Shown piece after piece: positions 23,281-35,356 of a stretch of 64,000 nucleotides of DNA. Origin of the DNA: Saccopteryx bilineata. Its lineage: Eukaryota; Chordata; Mammalia; Chiroptera; Emballonuridae. How positions within the stretch are numbered: the stretch's first letter is position 1; each line of letters opens with the position of its first letter. The notes beneath the pieces are model-generated. The model was not told where the DNA came from. It was given only the letters and a program-made list of their open reading frames with translations, and ran no database searches. Location: contig NC_089498.1 of NCBI RefSeq assembly GCF_036850765.1, positions 77,230,305-77,294,304 on the forward strand, read 5' to 3'. The position numbers and the translations under genes are program-made.

Positions 23281-23855
23281 AAGAGACATAGAGATCTTAT
23301 TATTTAATGACAAAGCATAGACTTTCTTTGGGTCCCAATCCCAATTTGAAACAAACTATTTGGAAAAACAAATAAGGGAATAGGGGATGTGTGTACAGGG
23401 ATTGGGTTATTTGTTACTATTAGAGAAATGCTGTAAAATTTTTAGGAAAAGTGGTATTCTGGTTATTTTTAAATTCTTTTCATCTTTTAGACATTCAACA
23501 CACTTAAAAACAAATATATATATACATACACACATATCTATATAGACGTGTGTGTATGTATATATGTACTTATATAATGATGATCAGAGAACACCTCATT
23601 GAACAATTGGTGTTTGAGCAGAGGTCTGGAGGACATGTATCTGAGGGAGAAACATACTGAACAGTAAGTGAACTTCTGTGAAACTAGTGGCTAAGAAAGG
23701 AGATTAGTAAGAAATGAGGTCACAGCTATATGGAGTGCTGGATTATTCAAGGTCTTGGAGGTCATTTTAAGGACTTTGGCTTTGACTTTTAATTAGATGT
23801 CAGTGAATTGGGTGTTATTTTAAACAAGGGAGTGGAATGATGTTATTTACTTTTC
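23281..23855. other. Ancient repeat remnant with a TA/TG patch
   Basis: A (TA/CA/TG)-rich patch lies at about 23515-23575. The part 23590-23850 (e.g. CAAGGTCTTGGAGGTCATTT, GGAGTGGAATGATG) resembles a widespread old mammalian repeat that I cannot name with certainty. No gene seen. Confidence 0.5.
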
Positions 23856-23857
23856 AG

Positions 23858-25331
23858 GGTATGTCTTATACAGTAATTGTACATTTTTTAACTTACATTT
23901 CCCACTTTTCTGTGCTTGTTCTCTTTGCGCTCATTGTTTCTAGTATATTACAGTAGGTTACGTTTTGCCATGTTCTGCCCAGAAATGGCTCAGAGAAGAT
24001 TTTCATACAGGGCTGAATTCAAGTTAAAAGTGATCCAGTTTGAAAAAGTGAATGGAAATCATGCTGCTGAACGTAAGTTTGATCCTCCTCCAACTGAGAA
24101 ATCAATCCGAGACTGGCTATAGGAAGAAGAAATCCTACTGAAAACACCACTACTGAAGAAGGCCACGAGAGGCAAGTCAGCAAAATGGCCTGATTGAGAG
24201 AGGGAATTGAAGATATAGATTGAAGGGCAAAGGGCAATTAGAATTCCTATGTCCACAAAGATGGTTCAGCATGAGGCAAGAAGAATTGCTGATGAAAAAG
24301 AAGTTACTGATTTCAAAGGAGGACACAGTTGGTGCTTCAGGTTCATGAAACGGAATGGACTGATTTGCGTACACACACCAGACTTGCCCAAAAGATGCCT
24401 GAAAGCTCTGAGCAGAAGGTCTTTGAATTACATCATTTTGTTATTCGGTGTTAGAAGACACATCAATTTGAGTTGGGACAGATTGTAAATATGCATGAAG
24501 TTCCCCTTCAATGTGATGTCCCAAGTAACAGAACTGTTGATAAGAAGGGGGTGAAAACTGTAACTGTGAAGACAAGTGGACATGAAAAGAGCCATTATAT
24601 AGTTGTTCCAGCTTGCTGTGCCGATGGGATCAAGCTGCCTCCTATGCTGATTTTCAAAAGCAAAACAATGCCAGAAGAAGATATTCCTCAAGAGTGATTG
24701 TCCATGTTCATGACAAGGGTTGGATGTTTCAGGAAGGGATGAAGATCTGATTTGAGAAAGTTTGGAGAAGGAGACCAGGTAGGCTCTTACACAAACCTGC
24801 CCTATTGGTGCTTGATCAGTTCAGGGCACACATAACAAAAAACACAAAGAAGCAAAAAAACAAATCCTCCGTCATACCTGGAGGATTGACATCCCAGCCT
24901 CAACCACTTGATGTCAGCATTAACAAACCCTTCAAAGCTGCCATGAGAGATGAATGGAACTAATGGATGAAGGTCTTCTGGGGACAATTTGACACCAGCA
25001 GGAAGAGTGAAGAAACCAACTGTAGGAGAAGTTTGTATTTTGGTGAAAAGATCCTGAGGTAATATCAAGATTGAGATCATTGTCAAGTCATTTAAGAATT
25101 GTGCCATTTCATATTCCATATAGAACTGAGGATGAGGCAGTAGGTGAAGACAGTGATTCATCATTCAACACAGGTGAGGACAAGCTAATGGATGGAAGTT
25201 TTGACAGTGATGAAGAGTTGTATGAATTTTATGATGACTAACACTTGAGTTCAATAACTTTATGTAATACATTTTTTTCAAGTTTTAAGCCTCAAATTTT
25301 GGATGCATCTTATACATGAGGAAGTACGGTA
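23858..25331 (+). mobile_element. Tigger/pogo-like DNA transposon, nearly complete but dead
   Basis: About 1.47 kb containing a broken transposase. The right inverted repeat (CCGTACTTCCTCATGTATAA when reverse-complemented, ending at 25329) is followed by the target TA at 25330-25331. The left end has lost its terminal bases: it starts at a point matching the inner part of the MITE at 13530 (TCTTATACAGT...). The 3' UTR (TTGAGTTCAATAACTTTATG) matches that MITE, so both belong to one family. Confidence 0.88.
23985..25241 (+). pseudogene. pogo/Tigger-type transposase pseudogene
   Basis: The likely start ATG at 23985 opens with MAQRRFSYRAEFKLKVIQF, the N-terminal helix-turn-helix of pogo-like transposases, and hits a TAG at 24120. 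The CENP-B-type second DNA-binding part follows at 24249-24410 (WCFRFMKRNGL). The DDE domain spans 24473-25000 with VPSNRTVDKKG and KLPPMLIFKSK. The first catalytic Asp appears replaced by His (NMHEVPL where family members have Asp). The later Asp residues remain in LVLDQF (near 24811) and PLDVSINKPF (near 24915). The acidic C terminus ends DEELYEFYDD at a stop 25239-25241. Several stops and frameshifts make it inactive. Confidence 0.87.
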
Positions 25332-25334
25332 TTT

Positions 25335-25910
25335 GCTAGGTACCGTGCTCGGTTTTTGGAATACAAAACACAAATATACCTACCTTTATGAAATTTGATG
25401 CTTTGATGAGAAAGACTACAGTATAAAGAGGGAAAAAAAAAGAAGCAAAGACTCATCATTAAGTGATGGTAATCATAAGCAAAAGGTGATAGAGGTTTAC
25501 CAAGGTAATGGTGGCAAGAAGTAGTAAGAAGTGTTTGCTTTAATTTTGGATATATTTTCAAGATAAAACCAACAGAATTTGCTAATAGATTACAGGTGAG
25601 ATTGAAAGAAAGAGTAGTCAAGGATGACTACATCTTGTTAAAATAGCATATAAGACTATTATTTGACTAGGATTTTTTTGAGGGGTAGGGTTAGGATTTT
25701 TAGATAACTTTCAGTTGTCACCTTTTCAGAGTTAGGAGAATATTATAAAGTAGGGCACCTGGGGCTCACTCATCTACATTGGGCCTGATTTCAACTATGG
25801 ATAATAGATTTCCAAGTTTTTATCATTTCCATTCAGCCTCTTAAGAGTTAATGGTATAGATGTATATTAATGCTTTCTCTGTATGCCAAATGTAGTACCC
25901 TTCAGTATGA
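25335..25910. other. AT-rich spacer
   Basis: An old repeat-like string (TTTGCTAGGTACCGTGCTCG) lies just beside the transposon, and otherwise nothing recognised. The 103-codon minus frame here looks non-coding. Confidence 0.45.
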
Positions 25911-25914
25911 TATG

Positions 25915-26110
25915 GTTATTAGAGTCATGGGACCTCTGATCTATCAGCCAATTAAACTGTGTGACAATGACAGGTCCATTTAACTTGTCTAGCCCTTAAT
26001 TTTTTCATCTGAAAAATGGTAATAGGCATACTCTCCTTTTGTCAGTATTATGTAAAATACATGAATATGATTTCAGAAATACAAAGGCTATATAAAGCAA
26101 GGCAGTGGTA
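25915..26110 (+). repeat. MIR ancient SINE
   Basis: The order 'ctgtgtgacaatgacaggtccatttaacttgtctagccctt' then 'tcatctgaaaaatggtaata' matches the MIR core in sense orientation. Confidence 0.7.
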
Positions 26111-26268
26111 TGCTTACTCCAATTTTTATGTACTTTTCTCTCTGTTTAATATAAAGCAAGTATAATAGAATCTATTTTATCTTGAGCACAGACATAAGTA
26201 CAAAAGAATAAATATTATTCATAATTTTGCTAATTCTCAATTTATGTGCTTTGATAAAATAATCAATA

Positions 26269-26674
26269 TAAAAACAGAATTTTTGAGCCCTGGCCAGTTG
26301 TCTCAGCAGTAGAGCGTCAGCCCAGCGTGTGGATGTCCCAGGTTCAATTTCCGGTCAGGGCACACAGGAGAAGCGCCCATCTGCTTCTCCACCCCTCCCC
26401 CCTCTCCTTCTTCTCTGTCTCTCTCTTCCCCTCCCTCAACCAAGGCTCCATTGGAGCAAAGTTGGCCCAGGCGGGCTGAGGACAGCTCCATGGCCTCCGC
26501 CTCAGGTACTAGAATGGCTCTGGCAGCAACAGAGCAACACCCCAGATAGGCAGAGCATTGCTCCCTGGTGGGAATGCCAGGTGGATCCCGGTTGGGCACA
26601 TGCAAGTCTGTCTGACTGCCCCCCCTCTTCTAACTTTGGAAAAATACAAAAAAAACAAAACAAAAAACAGAATT
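26269..26674 (+). repeat. tRNA-derived SINE (type 1), moderately diverged
   Basis: Element about 26287-26662 with flanks containing AAAACAGAATT on both sides. The head reads GCCCTGGCCAGTTGTCTCAG. The GC-rich body is mutated at many CpG sites, so it is older than the copies at 33392 and 38501. Confidence 0.88.
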
Positions 26675-26679
26675 ATCAG

Positions 26680-27470
26680 GTGATAGATTTTTAAAAGAAT
26701 AGAACTGAAAGTTAACTTTAGCTTTTTCTTTTCAGTTTAAGGGATTGTCTTGGAGATTTAATGTCCTTGCTTGCCACTTTATTTAGAGTACATATATTCT
26801 GTGTCAAGCACTGTGCTCTGTACTAGGTACTCTAAGATGGCTAAGAATGTTAATACTGCTATGTACTATCAGTTACTTATCACAGTCTATTTCCTCTCAA
26901 CTTTTTCCAAAATAGGAATCTCTAATGTGTTTTCACATATGGAGTTCAGGTCCAGACTAGGTTTCCCAGCTAATGTCAATAATCTGAAGAGCCTCAATTT
27001 TCTGGTTAACTTGTAGTAATTTAACAAACCCAGGAACTTTGGTTTCCACCAAAAGCATTTTGTCAGCCCTCTTCCTTTCTGGTTTCAATTCAGAGTATAG
27101 AAAAGAAGGATTAAGGGATTGGGACTTGAGCTCCCTATTGTCAAATTTTGCTACCTAAGAAACAGAAGACTTAAATCTTTATCACCTTTTTCTATATTCA
27201 AGAACTGAATGGCTTTTTTTTTAACTCCTTATTCTTGCAAGAGTATCCTAATATTCATTCAGAAATATGACCACTCGTAAGATTTGTGTAAATTTCCAAG
27301 GCCAAATATGTATGATGTTCCCATTACTATTGTTTTGTTGTTGAACTACTATTTTTTGAGCTATAATGAATAATTAATTTTGAGAAGAAATGTATATTTT
27401 CAGTAATTGACCTGAAACTATTAAACATGTAAACATTGGTTAACAGAGAGGATATTAATAGTAATTTATT
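26680..27470. other. AT-rich spacer with old repeat trace
   Basis: TGTGTCAAGCACTGTGCTCT followed by GTACTAGGTACTC (26800-26830) is a trace of a widespread ancient repeat. No coding signal. Confidence 0.5.
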
Positions 27471-27485
27471 AAAATTAATATGTAA

Positions 27486-27832
27486 TTTTTTGGTACTTTT
27501 TCTGAAGTGAGAAGTGGGGAGGCAGACAGACAGACTCCCGCATGTGCTCAACCAGGATGCACTCAGCATACCCACTAGGGGGCAATGCTCTGCACCTCTG
27601 GGCTGTTGTTCTGATATGACAAGCCATTCTAGCACCTGAGGCAAAGGCCATGGAGCCATCCTCAGTGCCCGGGCTAATTGGCTGTGGGAGGGGAAGAGAG
27701 AGGCAGAGAGGAATGAGGGGTGAAGGGTGGAGAAGCAGATGGGTGCTTCTTCTGTGTGCCGTGGCTGGAAATCAAACCCGGGACTTCCACACACCAAGCT
27801 GATGCTCTACCACTGAGCCAACCGACCAGGGC
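27486..27832 (-). repeat. tRNA-derived SINE (type 1), minus strand
   Basis: The head complement CCGACCAGGGC lies at the right edge and the tail at the left. AT-rich imperfect flanks (AATTAATATGTAATTTTT and AAATAAATATATAATTCTT) suggest the TSD. CCCACTAGGGGGCAAT at 27571-27586 resembles a CTCF core. Confidence 0.88.
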
Positions 27833-27839
27833 TAAAATA

Positions 27840-28665
27840 AATATATAATTCTTAATTTGATAAATAGACTTCTTTTATTTCAGCATCAAACAAATGTGGA
27901 TTGATAATTTGTTTAAAAATGTAACTTCTTACATGAGGAAAATATACATTTTTTTCCTCTCACCATGGTGTTAATTCAGAAATGACCTCTTCAGTTCCCA
28001 CCTCTTCCAGGAGGGTTATTCTGAATTCAGAATTTCATTTACCCCTTCATAATTAAACTTCACACTTACTATAATGAAGTCAGAGTTTATATTTCTCGTT
28101 ATTTAGAACCCAGAAATGTACTGCAAAGAATACTGCAAAATAAATTAGGAGTGAAAAAGATAGAAACATACCAGCAATGTTAATCAAAACTAAATGGTAC
28201 TTAGTACTATTTTGCAGATAAATGCAAGTGGAAGAATTATAAGACTGGGTTGCTTTTTAATATGTGATTTTAATGCATTAATTACTGAGGTAGGGATTTT
28301 CTAGAAATATTCTCATCTCTATTTCTTTGGATACTCTCATATAGACTTATATTGACTAGATTCAGGCTTTTCATTTCTTTTTTCTTTTAACAATCAGAAA
28401 AATACCCCCAAGACGTCACATATTTAGTTATCAGATTTTCTGTATCTCTATATATAATAGGTAGTGTGAGTACTGGGAATATTTCTAGAAAGATTTCTCA
28501 CATCTTGATCAATTTCAAGTTAAATCATTTAAAAATTACATGTACTGTAAAACAGTAGGATGTTTTGAATAATGTCGAAAAGTAGAAAGGTAAGTGGAAA
28601 CTGATTTGATTATTTACCTTTTGGTACCTATAATTCTTAGGAAAGTAATTGAAAATATATTAGTC
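27840..28665. other. AT-rich DNA without recognised feature
   Basis: No coding frame or identifiable repeat on either strand. Confidence 0.45.
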
Positions 28666-28838
28666 TTCTAATTCAGTAATTTTCAACTTTTTTATTTCAT
28701 GGCACACATAAACTAATTACTAAAATTCTATAGACACAAAAATATATTTTTGCCGATTTGACAAAAAATAGCTATAATTTTGATTGATTTAAAAAAAATA
28801 GTAATTACTTACTCTTCTGCTCCTAGTTGACTTTAAAA

Positions 28839-29272
28839 AATTCAGGTGTGCCCTGGCCGGTTGCCTCAGCAGTAGAGCATCAGCCTGGAGTATGGAAGTC
28901 CCGGGTTTGATTCTCGGTCAGGGCACACAGGAAAAGTGCCCATCTGTTTCTCCACCCTTCCATCTCTCCTTCCTCTCTGTTTCTCTCCTCCACCCTTCCC
29001 CCTCTTCTTTCCCTCTATCTCTCTCCTCCCCTCCCACAGCCGAGGCTCCATTGGAACAAAATTGGCCTGGGCACTGAGAACAGCTCCATGGCCTCTGCTT
29101 CAGGTGCTAGAATGGCTTCGGTGGCAACAGAGCAATGCCCCAGATGGGCAGAGCATTGTTCCCTGGTGGGTATGCTGGGTGCATCCCAGTCGGGCACATG
29201 TAGGCGTCTGTCTGACTGACTCCCTGATTCTAACTTCAGAAAAATACAAAAAAAATAATAATAATTCTGGTG
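28839..29272 (+). repeat. tRNA-derived SINE (type 1) with expanded pyrimidine tract
   Basis: Element 28849-29262 with TSD AATTCAGGTG (28839-28848) and AATTCTGGTG (29263-29272). The pyrimidine tract after the head is duplicated (28970-29035), making it longer than other copies. It lies inside the hAT MITE. Confidence 0.9.
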
Positions 29273-29289
29273 CCTACAAAAAAACCCCA

Positions 29290-29840
29290 GAAAGTAAAAA
29301 GAATAAGGAGAGTTTAAAAGGACCTTTGGGACAACATAAAGCATAACAACATCCATATCATAGGGGTACCAGAAGGAAGAAAGAAATAGCATGGTCTTGA
29401 GAACCTATATGAGGAAATAGTGACTGAATACATCCCTATCTTGGTGAAGGAAAAAAGACACACAATTCCAAGAAACACAGACAGTCCCAAACAAGATGAA
29501 CTCTCAGAGGCTCATACCAAGACACATCATAATTAAAATGAAAAAGGTCAAAGACAAAGAGATAATCTTAAGAGCAGCAAGAGAAAAGCAGTTAGTTACC
29601 TATAAGGAATCTCCAATAAGACTGTGAACTGATTTCCCAGCAGAAACATTTCAGGCCAGATGGGATGGAAGTATTCAAAGGGATGTAAAGCAAGGACCTA
29701 TTTGATTCAGCAAGGCTGTCATTTAAAACTGAAGGAGAAATAAAGAGCTTCCCCAACAAGAAAAAGCTAAAGGAGTTTGTTACCATTAAACTGGTATTAT
29801 AAGAAATGTTAAAGGGCCTACTTTAAGGAGAAGTAGAGGG
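29290..29840 (+). pseudogene. L1 ORF1 remnant
   Basis: Conceptual translation gives IIGVPEG near 29355, then the pattern of the RNA-recognition and C-terminal domains (RNISGQMGW near 29645). At least four in-frame stops are seen. The N-terminal coiled coil is absent because the copy is 5' truncated. Confidence 0.8.
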
Positions 29841-30310
29841 AGGGAGATAAGAAAGTGAGAAGAAGGAAAGATGAATATAGTGAAAGAATAAAATGGCAAT
29901 AAATATATATCTATGAATAATTACTTTAAATGTAAATGGCTTAAATGCTCTAATCACAGATGTTGGTTAGCTGAATAGATAAAGCAAAACCTACATATAT
30001 GCTGTGTAGAAAAGACCCACCTCAGAATGATAGATATACACAGACTAAAAGTAAAGGGATGAAAAAAAAGATATTTCATGCAAATGGAAATAGAAATAAA
30101 AAACTGGAGTAGCAATACTTAAAATGACAAAGTAGACTTTAAAACAAAAGCTATAGTAAGAGACAAAGAAGGACACTACGTATTGAAAACGGAAACAATT
30201 CAATAAAAGGATATAATGCTTGTAAATGTTTATACACCCAACATAGGAGCACCTAAGTATGTAAAGCATCTCTTGACAGACATAAAGGGAGAAGTTTACA
30301 GCAACACAGC

Positions 30311-30334
30311 CATAATAGGGGATTTTTTTTAATC

Positions 30335-30365
<31 letters not shown>

Positions 30366-30695
30366 GAGACAGAGAGTCAGAAAGAGGGATAGATAGGGAC
30401 AGACAGACAGGAACGGAGAAAGATGAGAAGCATCAATCATTAGTTTTTTGTTGCAACACCTTAGTTGTTCGTTGATTGCTTTCTCATATGTGCCTTGACC
30501 GTGGGGCTACAGCAGACCGAGTAACCCTTTGCTCTAGCCAGAGACCTTGGATCCAAACTGGTGACCTTGCTCAAGCCAGATGAACCCGCGCTCAAGCTGG
30601 TGACCTCGGGGTCTTGAACCTGGGTCCTCCGCATCCCAGTCTGATGCTCTATCCACTGTGCCACTGCCTGGTCAGGCCATAGTAGGGAATTTTAA
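30311..30695 (-). repeat. tRNA-derived SINE (type 2), complete
   Basis: Element about 30333-30677, minus strand, with a long T run at its left (30330-30361). The head complement CCACTGCCTGGTCAGGC is at 30661-30677. The flanks CATAATAGGGGATTTT and CATAGTAGGGAATTTT are the TSD in L1 ORF2. Confidence 0.9.
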
Positions 30696-33377
30696 CAACC
30701 CACTGACAGTGATAGATAATTCTTCCAAAAAGAAAATCAACAAGGAAATGCCAGCCTTAAATGACAAACTAGATTAGCTGCATTTAATTGATATCTTCAG
30801 ATCATTTCACCACAAAGGAGCAGAATATACGTTCTTTTCAAGTGCACATGGAACATTTTCTGGGATAGATCACATGTTAGGACACAAAACAAGACTCAAT
30901 GCATTTAAGAAGATTGAATCATATCAGGCATCTTCTCTGACCATAATGATATGAAACTAGAAATCAATCACAAGAAAAAAATGACAAACACACAAAGATA
31001 GGCTTTGTGTGTTTTTAGCCTGGAGGCTAAATAACATGTTAATTAACAATGAATGGGTTAACAGTGAGATGAAGGAACAAATAAAAATATACTTTGAAAC
31101 AAATGAAAATGAGAACACAACAACTTTAAATCTATAGGACACAGCAAAATCAATTCTAAGAGGGAAATGTATAGCATTACTTCAAGAAATAAGAAAAATC
31201 TCAAATGAACAATCTAATTATACAGTTAAAGGAACTTGAAAATAAACAACAAACAAAGCCCAAAGTAGTAGAAGGAAGAAAATAATAAAAAATCAGAGGA
31301 AAAGTAAGCAAAATAAACCCCCCAAAATACAGAAGATCGATGAAACCAAGTGATAGTCATTGTAAAGGAAAACAAGATTAACCTTTCAACAGACTCATTT
31401 GAAAAAAATGAGGAGCCAAATAAATAAAATTAGAAATGAAAGAGAAGTAACTGACATCAAAGAAATACAAAAGGTTGTAAGGAAATACTACAAACAACAA
31501 ATTGTAAAATCTGGACTAATAGATAAATTCCTAGAAACAAAATATTTTATAACTAAATCAGGAAAAATCAGAGAATCTGAATAGATGAATTGCAACTAGT
31601 GAAATTGAAACAATAATAAAAAAAACTCCCAGCAAACAAAACTCTTGGGCTGGATGGCTTCACGGGTGAATTCTATCAAACATTCAAAAAAGAACTAACA
31701 TCTGTCCTTCTCAAACTTTTCCAAAAAATTTGAAGGAAAACTCCAGGCTCATTTTATTAGGGCAGTATTATCCTAATGCCACAACCAGATGAAGACACTA
31801 CAGAGAAAGAAAATTATAAGCCAATATTCCTAGTGAACATAGATGCTAAAATCCTCAACAAAATATTAGCAAAGTGGATATAGCGATACATGAAAAAGAT
31901 CATACACGATAATCAAGTAGTATTTATTCCAGGGATGCAAGGTTGGTGTAATATCTGCAAATCAATTAACATGATACACCACATAAACAAAGTGAAGAGA
32001 AAAAACCACTTGATCACATCAATAGATGCAGAAAAAGCATTTGATAAAATCCAGCAGCAATTTATGATAAAAACTCTTAGCAAAGTGGAAATAAAGGGAA
32101 CATACCTCAGTGTAATAAAGGGCATGTATGACAAACTAAACACCCAGCATCATACTAAATGGGCAAAAATCAAAGTGTTTCTCTTTAGATCAGAAACAAG
32201 ACAGGAATGTCTGCTTTCACCACTACTATTCAAGATAGTACTGGAAGTCCTAGCCATAGCAGAAGAAGAAATAAAAGGAATTCAAATTGGAAAAGAAGAA
32301 ATAAGGCTGTCATTATTTGCAGATGACATGACACTGTATATAGAAAACCCTAAGTCTCCACCAAAAAATTACTATAACTAATAAATAAATTCAGTAAGTA
32401 GCAGGATATAAAATAAACATCCAGAAATCAGTTCCATTTTTATACGTTAGTAATGAGCTGTCAGAAAAGGAAACCAAGAAAACAATCCCATTCACAATTG
32501 CTTCAATAAGAATAAAATACCTAGCATTAAATTTTAAGAAGGATGTAAAAGACTTGTACTCAGAAAATTGTAAGACACTGAAGAAAGAAAAAGATACAAA
32601 TAAGTGGAAACATATACCATGTTCATGGATAGAAAAAATTAACATCATTAAAATATCTATCCTACCCAAAGCAATTGCTATCAGGGTACCAGTGGTGTAT
32701 TTTTCAGAATTAAAACAAATATTTCAAAAGTTATATAGAATTACAAGACGCAAAGTAGCAACAGGGATCTTGAGAAGAAAGAACAAAATTGGAGGAATCA
32801 TACTACCTAATATCAAACTATACTACAAGGCCATACTAATCAAAACAGCATGGCACTGGCATAAATAGACATATATAGATCAATGGAACAGAATAAAGAG
32901 CCCAGAAGTCAACCCATACCTTTATAGTTAATTAATATTTGACAAAGGAAGTAAGAACATACAATGGGGTAATGATAGTATATTCAATCAATGGTGTTTG
33001 GAAAATTGGATAGATACATGGAAAAAAAATGAAGACCATCTTCTTAATACCATATACAAGGATAAACTAAGAGTTAAATGTTAGACTTGAAACCTTAAAA
33101 AATTCTAGAAAAAAACAGGCTGTAAAATCTTGGATTTTTGTCAGAGCAGTATTTTTTCTGATATATAAACTCAGGTAAGGGAAATAAAAGAAAAAATAAA
33201 CAAATGGGACTACATCAAACTAAAAAGTTTTTGCACAGCTAAGGAAACATCAACAAAGTAAAAAAGACAATCCACTGAGTGGGAGGACATATTTGCCAGT
33301 GCGTCTGATAAAGGCTTAATATCCAAAATTTACAAAGAACTTATAAATCTCAACACTAAAAAAAGAAATCTGATTAT

Positions 33378-33803
33378 GAAATGGCAAAGGAGGCCCTGGC
33401 GGGTTGGCTCAGCGGTAGAGCATCGGCCTGGCGTGCAGGGGACCCGGGTTCGATTCCCGGCCAGGGCACATAGGAGAAGCGCCCATTTGCTTCTCCACTC
33501 ACCCCCCTCCTTCCTCTCTGTCTCTCTCTTCCCCTCCTGCAGCCAAGGCTCCATTGGAGCAAAAATGGCCCGGGTGCTGGGGATGGCTCCTTGGCCTCTG
33601 CCCCAGGCGCTGGAGTGGCTCTGGTCGCGGCAGAGCGACGCCCCGGAGGGGCAGAGCATCGCCCCTGGTGGGCAGAGCATCGCCCCTGGTGGGCGTGCCA
33701 GGTGGATCCCGGTCGGGCGCATGTGGGAGTCTGTCTGACTGTCTCTCCCCGTTTCCAGCTTCAGAAAAATACACACACACAAAAAAAAAGAAATGGCAAA
33801 GGA
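33378..33803 (+). repeat. tRNA-derived SINE (type 1), young-looking
   Basis: Element 33392-33789 with perfect TSD GAAATGGCAAAGGA (33378-33391 and 33790-33803). It is very close to the copies at 18228 and 38501. It has two units of GGGCAGAGCATCGCCCCTGGT in tandem near 33650-33695. The 190-codon minus frame running through it (33330-33902) is a chance frame across SINE and L1. Confidence 0.94.
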
Positions 33804-34500
33804 CCTGAATAGACACTTCTCCAAAGAAGACATACAAATGTCCAGTGGACATGAAAGATGCTCGATGTTACCAGTCATCGGAGAAGTGCAAATTAAAACC
33901 ACAGTGAGCTGTTACCTCACACCCATGACTATGACTATCCTAAATTACAAACAAGTGTTGGTGAGAATGTAAAGAAAGTGGAAACCCTGGTACATTGTTA
34001 GTGGGAATGCAGATTGAGGCAGCCACTGTGGAAAGCAGTATGAATTTACCTCAGAAAATTAAAAATGGAACTGCTTTATGACCCAGCAATTCCACTTCAG
34101 GGAATATATCCAAAGAAACCAAAATCACTAATTTGAAAGAATATATGCACCCTTTGTCCATTGCATCATTATTTACAATAGCCAATATTTGGAAGCAGCC
34201 CAAGTGCCCATCAGTAGATGAATGGATAAAAAAGCTATGGTCCATTTACACAATGGAATACTAATCAGCCATAAAAAAGAAGGAAATCTTGCCTTTAACA
34301 ATAGCATGTATGGATCTGGAGAGTATTATGCTAAGTGAAATAAGCCAGTCAGAGAAAGACAAGTATCATGATTTCACTTATATATGGAATCTAATGAACA
34401 AAATAAACTAAAACAAAATAGAAACAGACTCATAGATACAGAGAACAGACTGCTGTCAGAGGGAATGGGGGTTTGGGGGGCTGAGTGAAAAAGGCGAAGG

Positions 34501-35356
34501 GATTAAGCCAGTGGTTCTCAAATTTTTTGAAGTCGGGGCACATTTAAAATCCTACAAATAATTGTAGGTGCACTATATACAAATTTCTGAGAAATATATT
34601 ATACTAATTAAGTCAAATATTAAAAAATATATAAAGTTCAAGCGTGCTTTTATGGTAATTAAATGAAATAAATATGACAAAATTAAATTTATTCTGACAT
34701 TAAAAAACATTTTTATGTTACATTTTTTGAGTTATGCTTTTTAGAATTTGTAAAAAAGGGGTTAAAAAATAAAAACAAAAAAGTTATCTTTTTGTATATA
34801 TAGATACATTCTTAGTAAGATTTAGTAAATTCAGCAGGTCCCGGTGCAAATGTATTAAATTTTTTCATTCTTGTGTTTATGAAAAACATGAGCCTGATGT
34901 ATCCTAGTGATTTCTTCAATGTTTGGGCATATATTTAAAAGGCAAACTCTCATTTCCTCGTCAATACATTGAAGAATTTCTCTCTTTTTACTCTTGTGTT
35001 GAGTGCAGAAAACCCCACCATACATATCATCTTATTAACTTTACACCAAACAAAGGATAGAAGAAACTTGCCTGCAGTCTTTCTGGGGAACATGGGGGTA
35101 GTGTAAACGATCCAGCATCACAGCTTAACAGCCTTTTGCAACCAAATCAGGCAAGTGAGGTGGGGGATTGGGCAGATTGTCAGTTTACAGCCAATTCATC
35201 TCAGTTCTCCCCCAAAAATCTAAACTTCAAAAACCCTGTTGGTTTTTTGACCCCCAACAGGCACATATTTCTCTGGAATACCATAGGCGCACCTGGAAAT
35301 CTTCTCAGGCGCACCAGTGCGTCCTAGCGCACACTTTGAGAACCACTGGATTAAGC
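34501..35356 (+). mobile_element. 840-bp hAT element, 8-bp TSD
   Basis: The element at 34509-35348 is flanked by GATTAAGC (34501-34508 and 35349-35356). The terminal inverted repeat CAGTGGTTCTCAAA is perfect at both ends. It sits in the 3' UTR of the L1, so it moved after that L1. The minus strand near 34990-34870 can be read as a remnant of a transposase C terminus (pattern EEMRVCLLNICPNIEEI). Confidence 0.93.
34860..34990 (-). pseudogene. hAT transposase C-terminal remnant (Buster/ZBED-like, tentative)
   Basis: Reading the minus strand gives EEMRVCLLNICPNIEEI and then a QAH motif. I associate that order with the C-terminal end of Buster-type hAT transposases and their domesticated relatives. 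Only some 40 codons are visible and the rest of the gene is deleted. Confidence 0.45.

Larger units (their letters stand above)
29930..34240 (+). pseudogene. L1 ORF2 remnant (reverse transcriptase recognisable)
   Basis: The frame at 31890-32381 (163 codons) holds most of the reverse-transcriptase palm: [20 protein letters not shown] and the intact catalytic box [13 protein letters not shown]. Endonuclease pieces lie upstream (about 29930-31300, including the GDFN-like region near 30690), and the C-terminal region continues to about 34240 across a SINE. Many stops; not functional. Confidence 0.88.

Noticed and set aside
23985..25241. A domesticated, functional pogo-type gene
   Set aside because: It has an early stop, frameshifts, an apparent catalytic Asp to His change, and still lies within a transposon with its own inverted repeat. 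All of this points to decay.
31890..32381. An intact reverse transcriptase gene
   Set aside because: The frame keeps the FADD box but is only a piece of L1 ORF2, with stops on both sides.
33330..33902. 190-codon open frame on the minus strand
   Set aside because: It runs from L1 through a type 1 SINE and out again. The SINE body is GC-rich and low in stops, which gives long chance frames in every copy.
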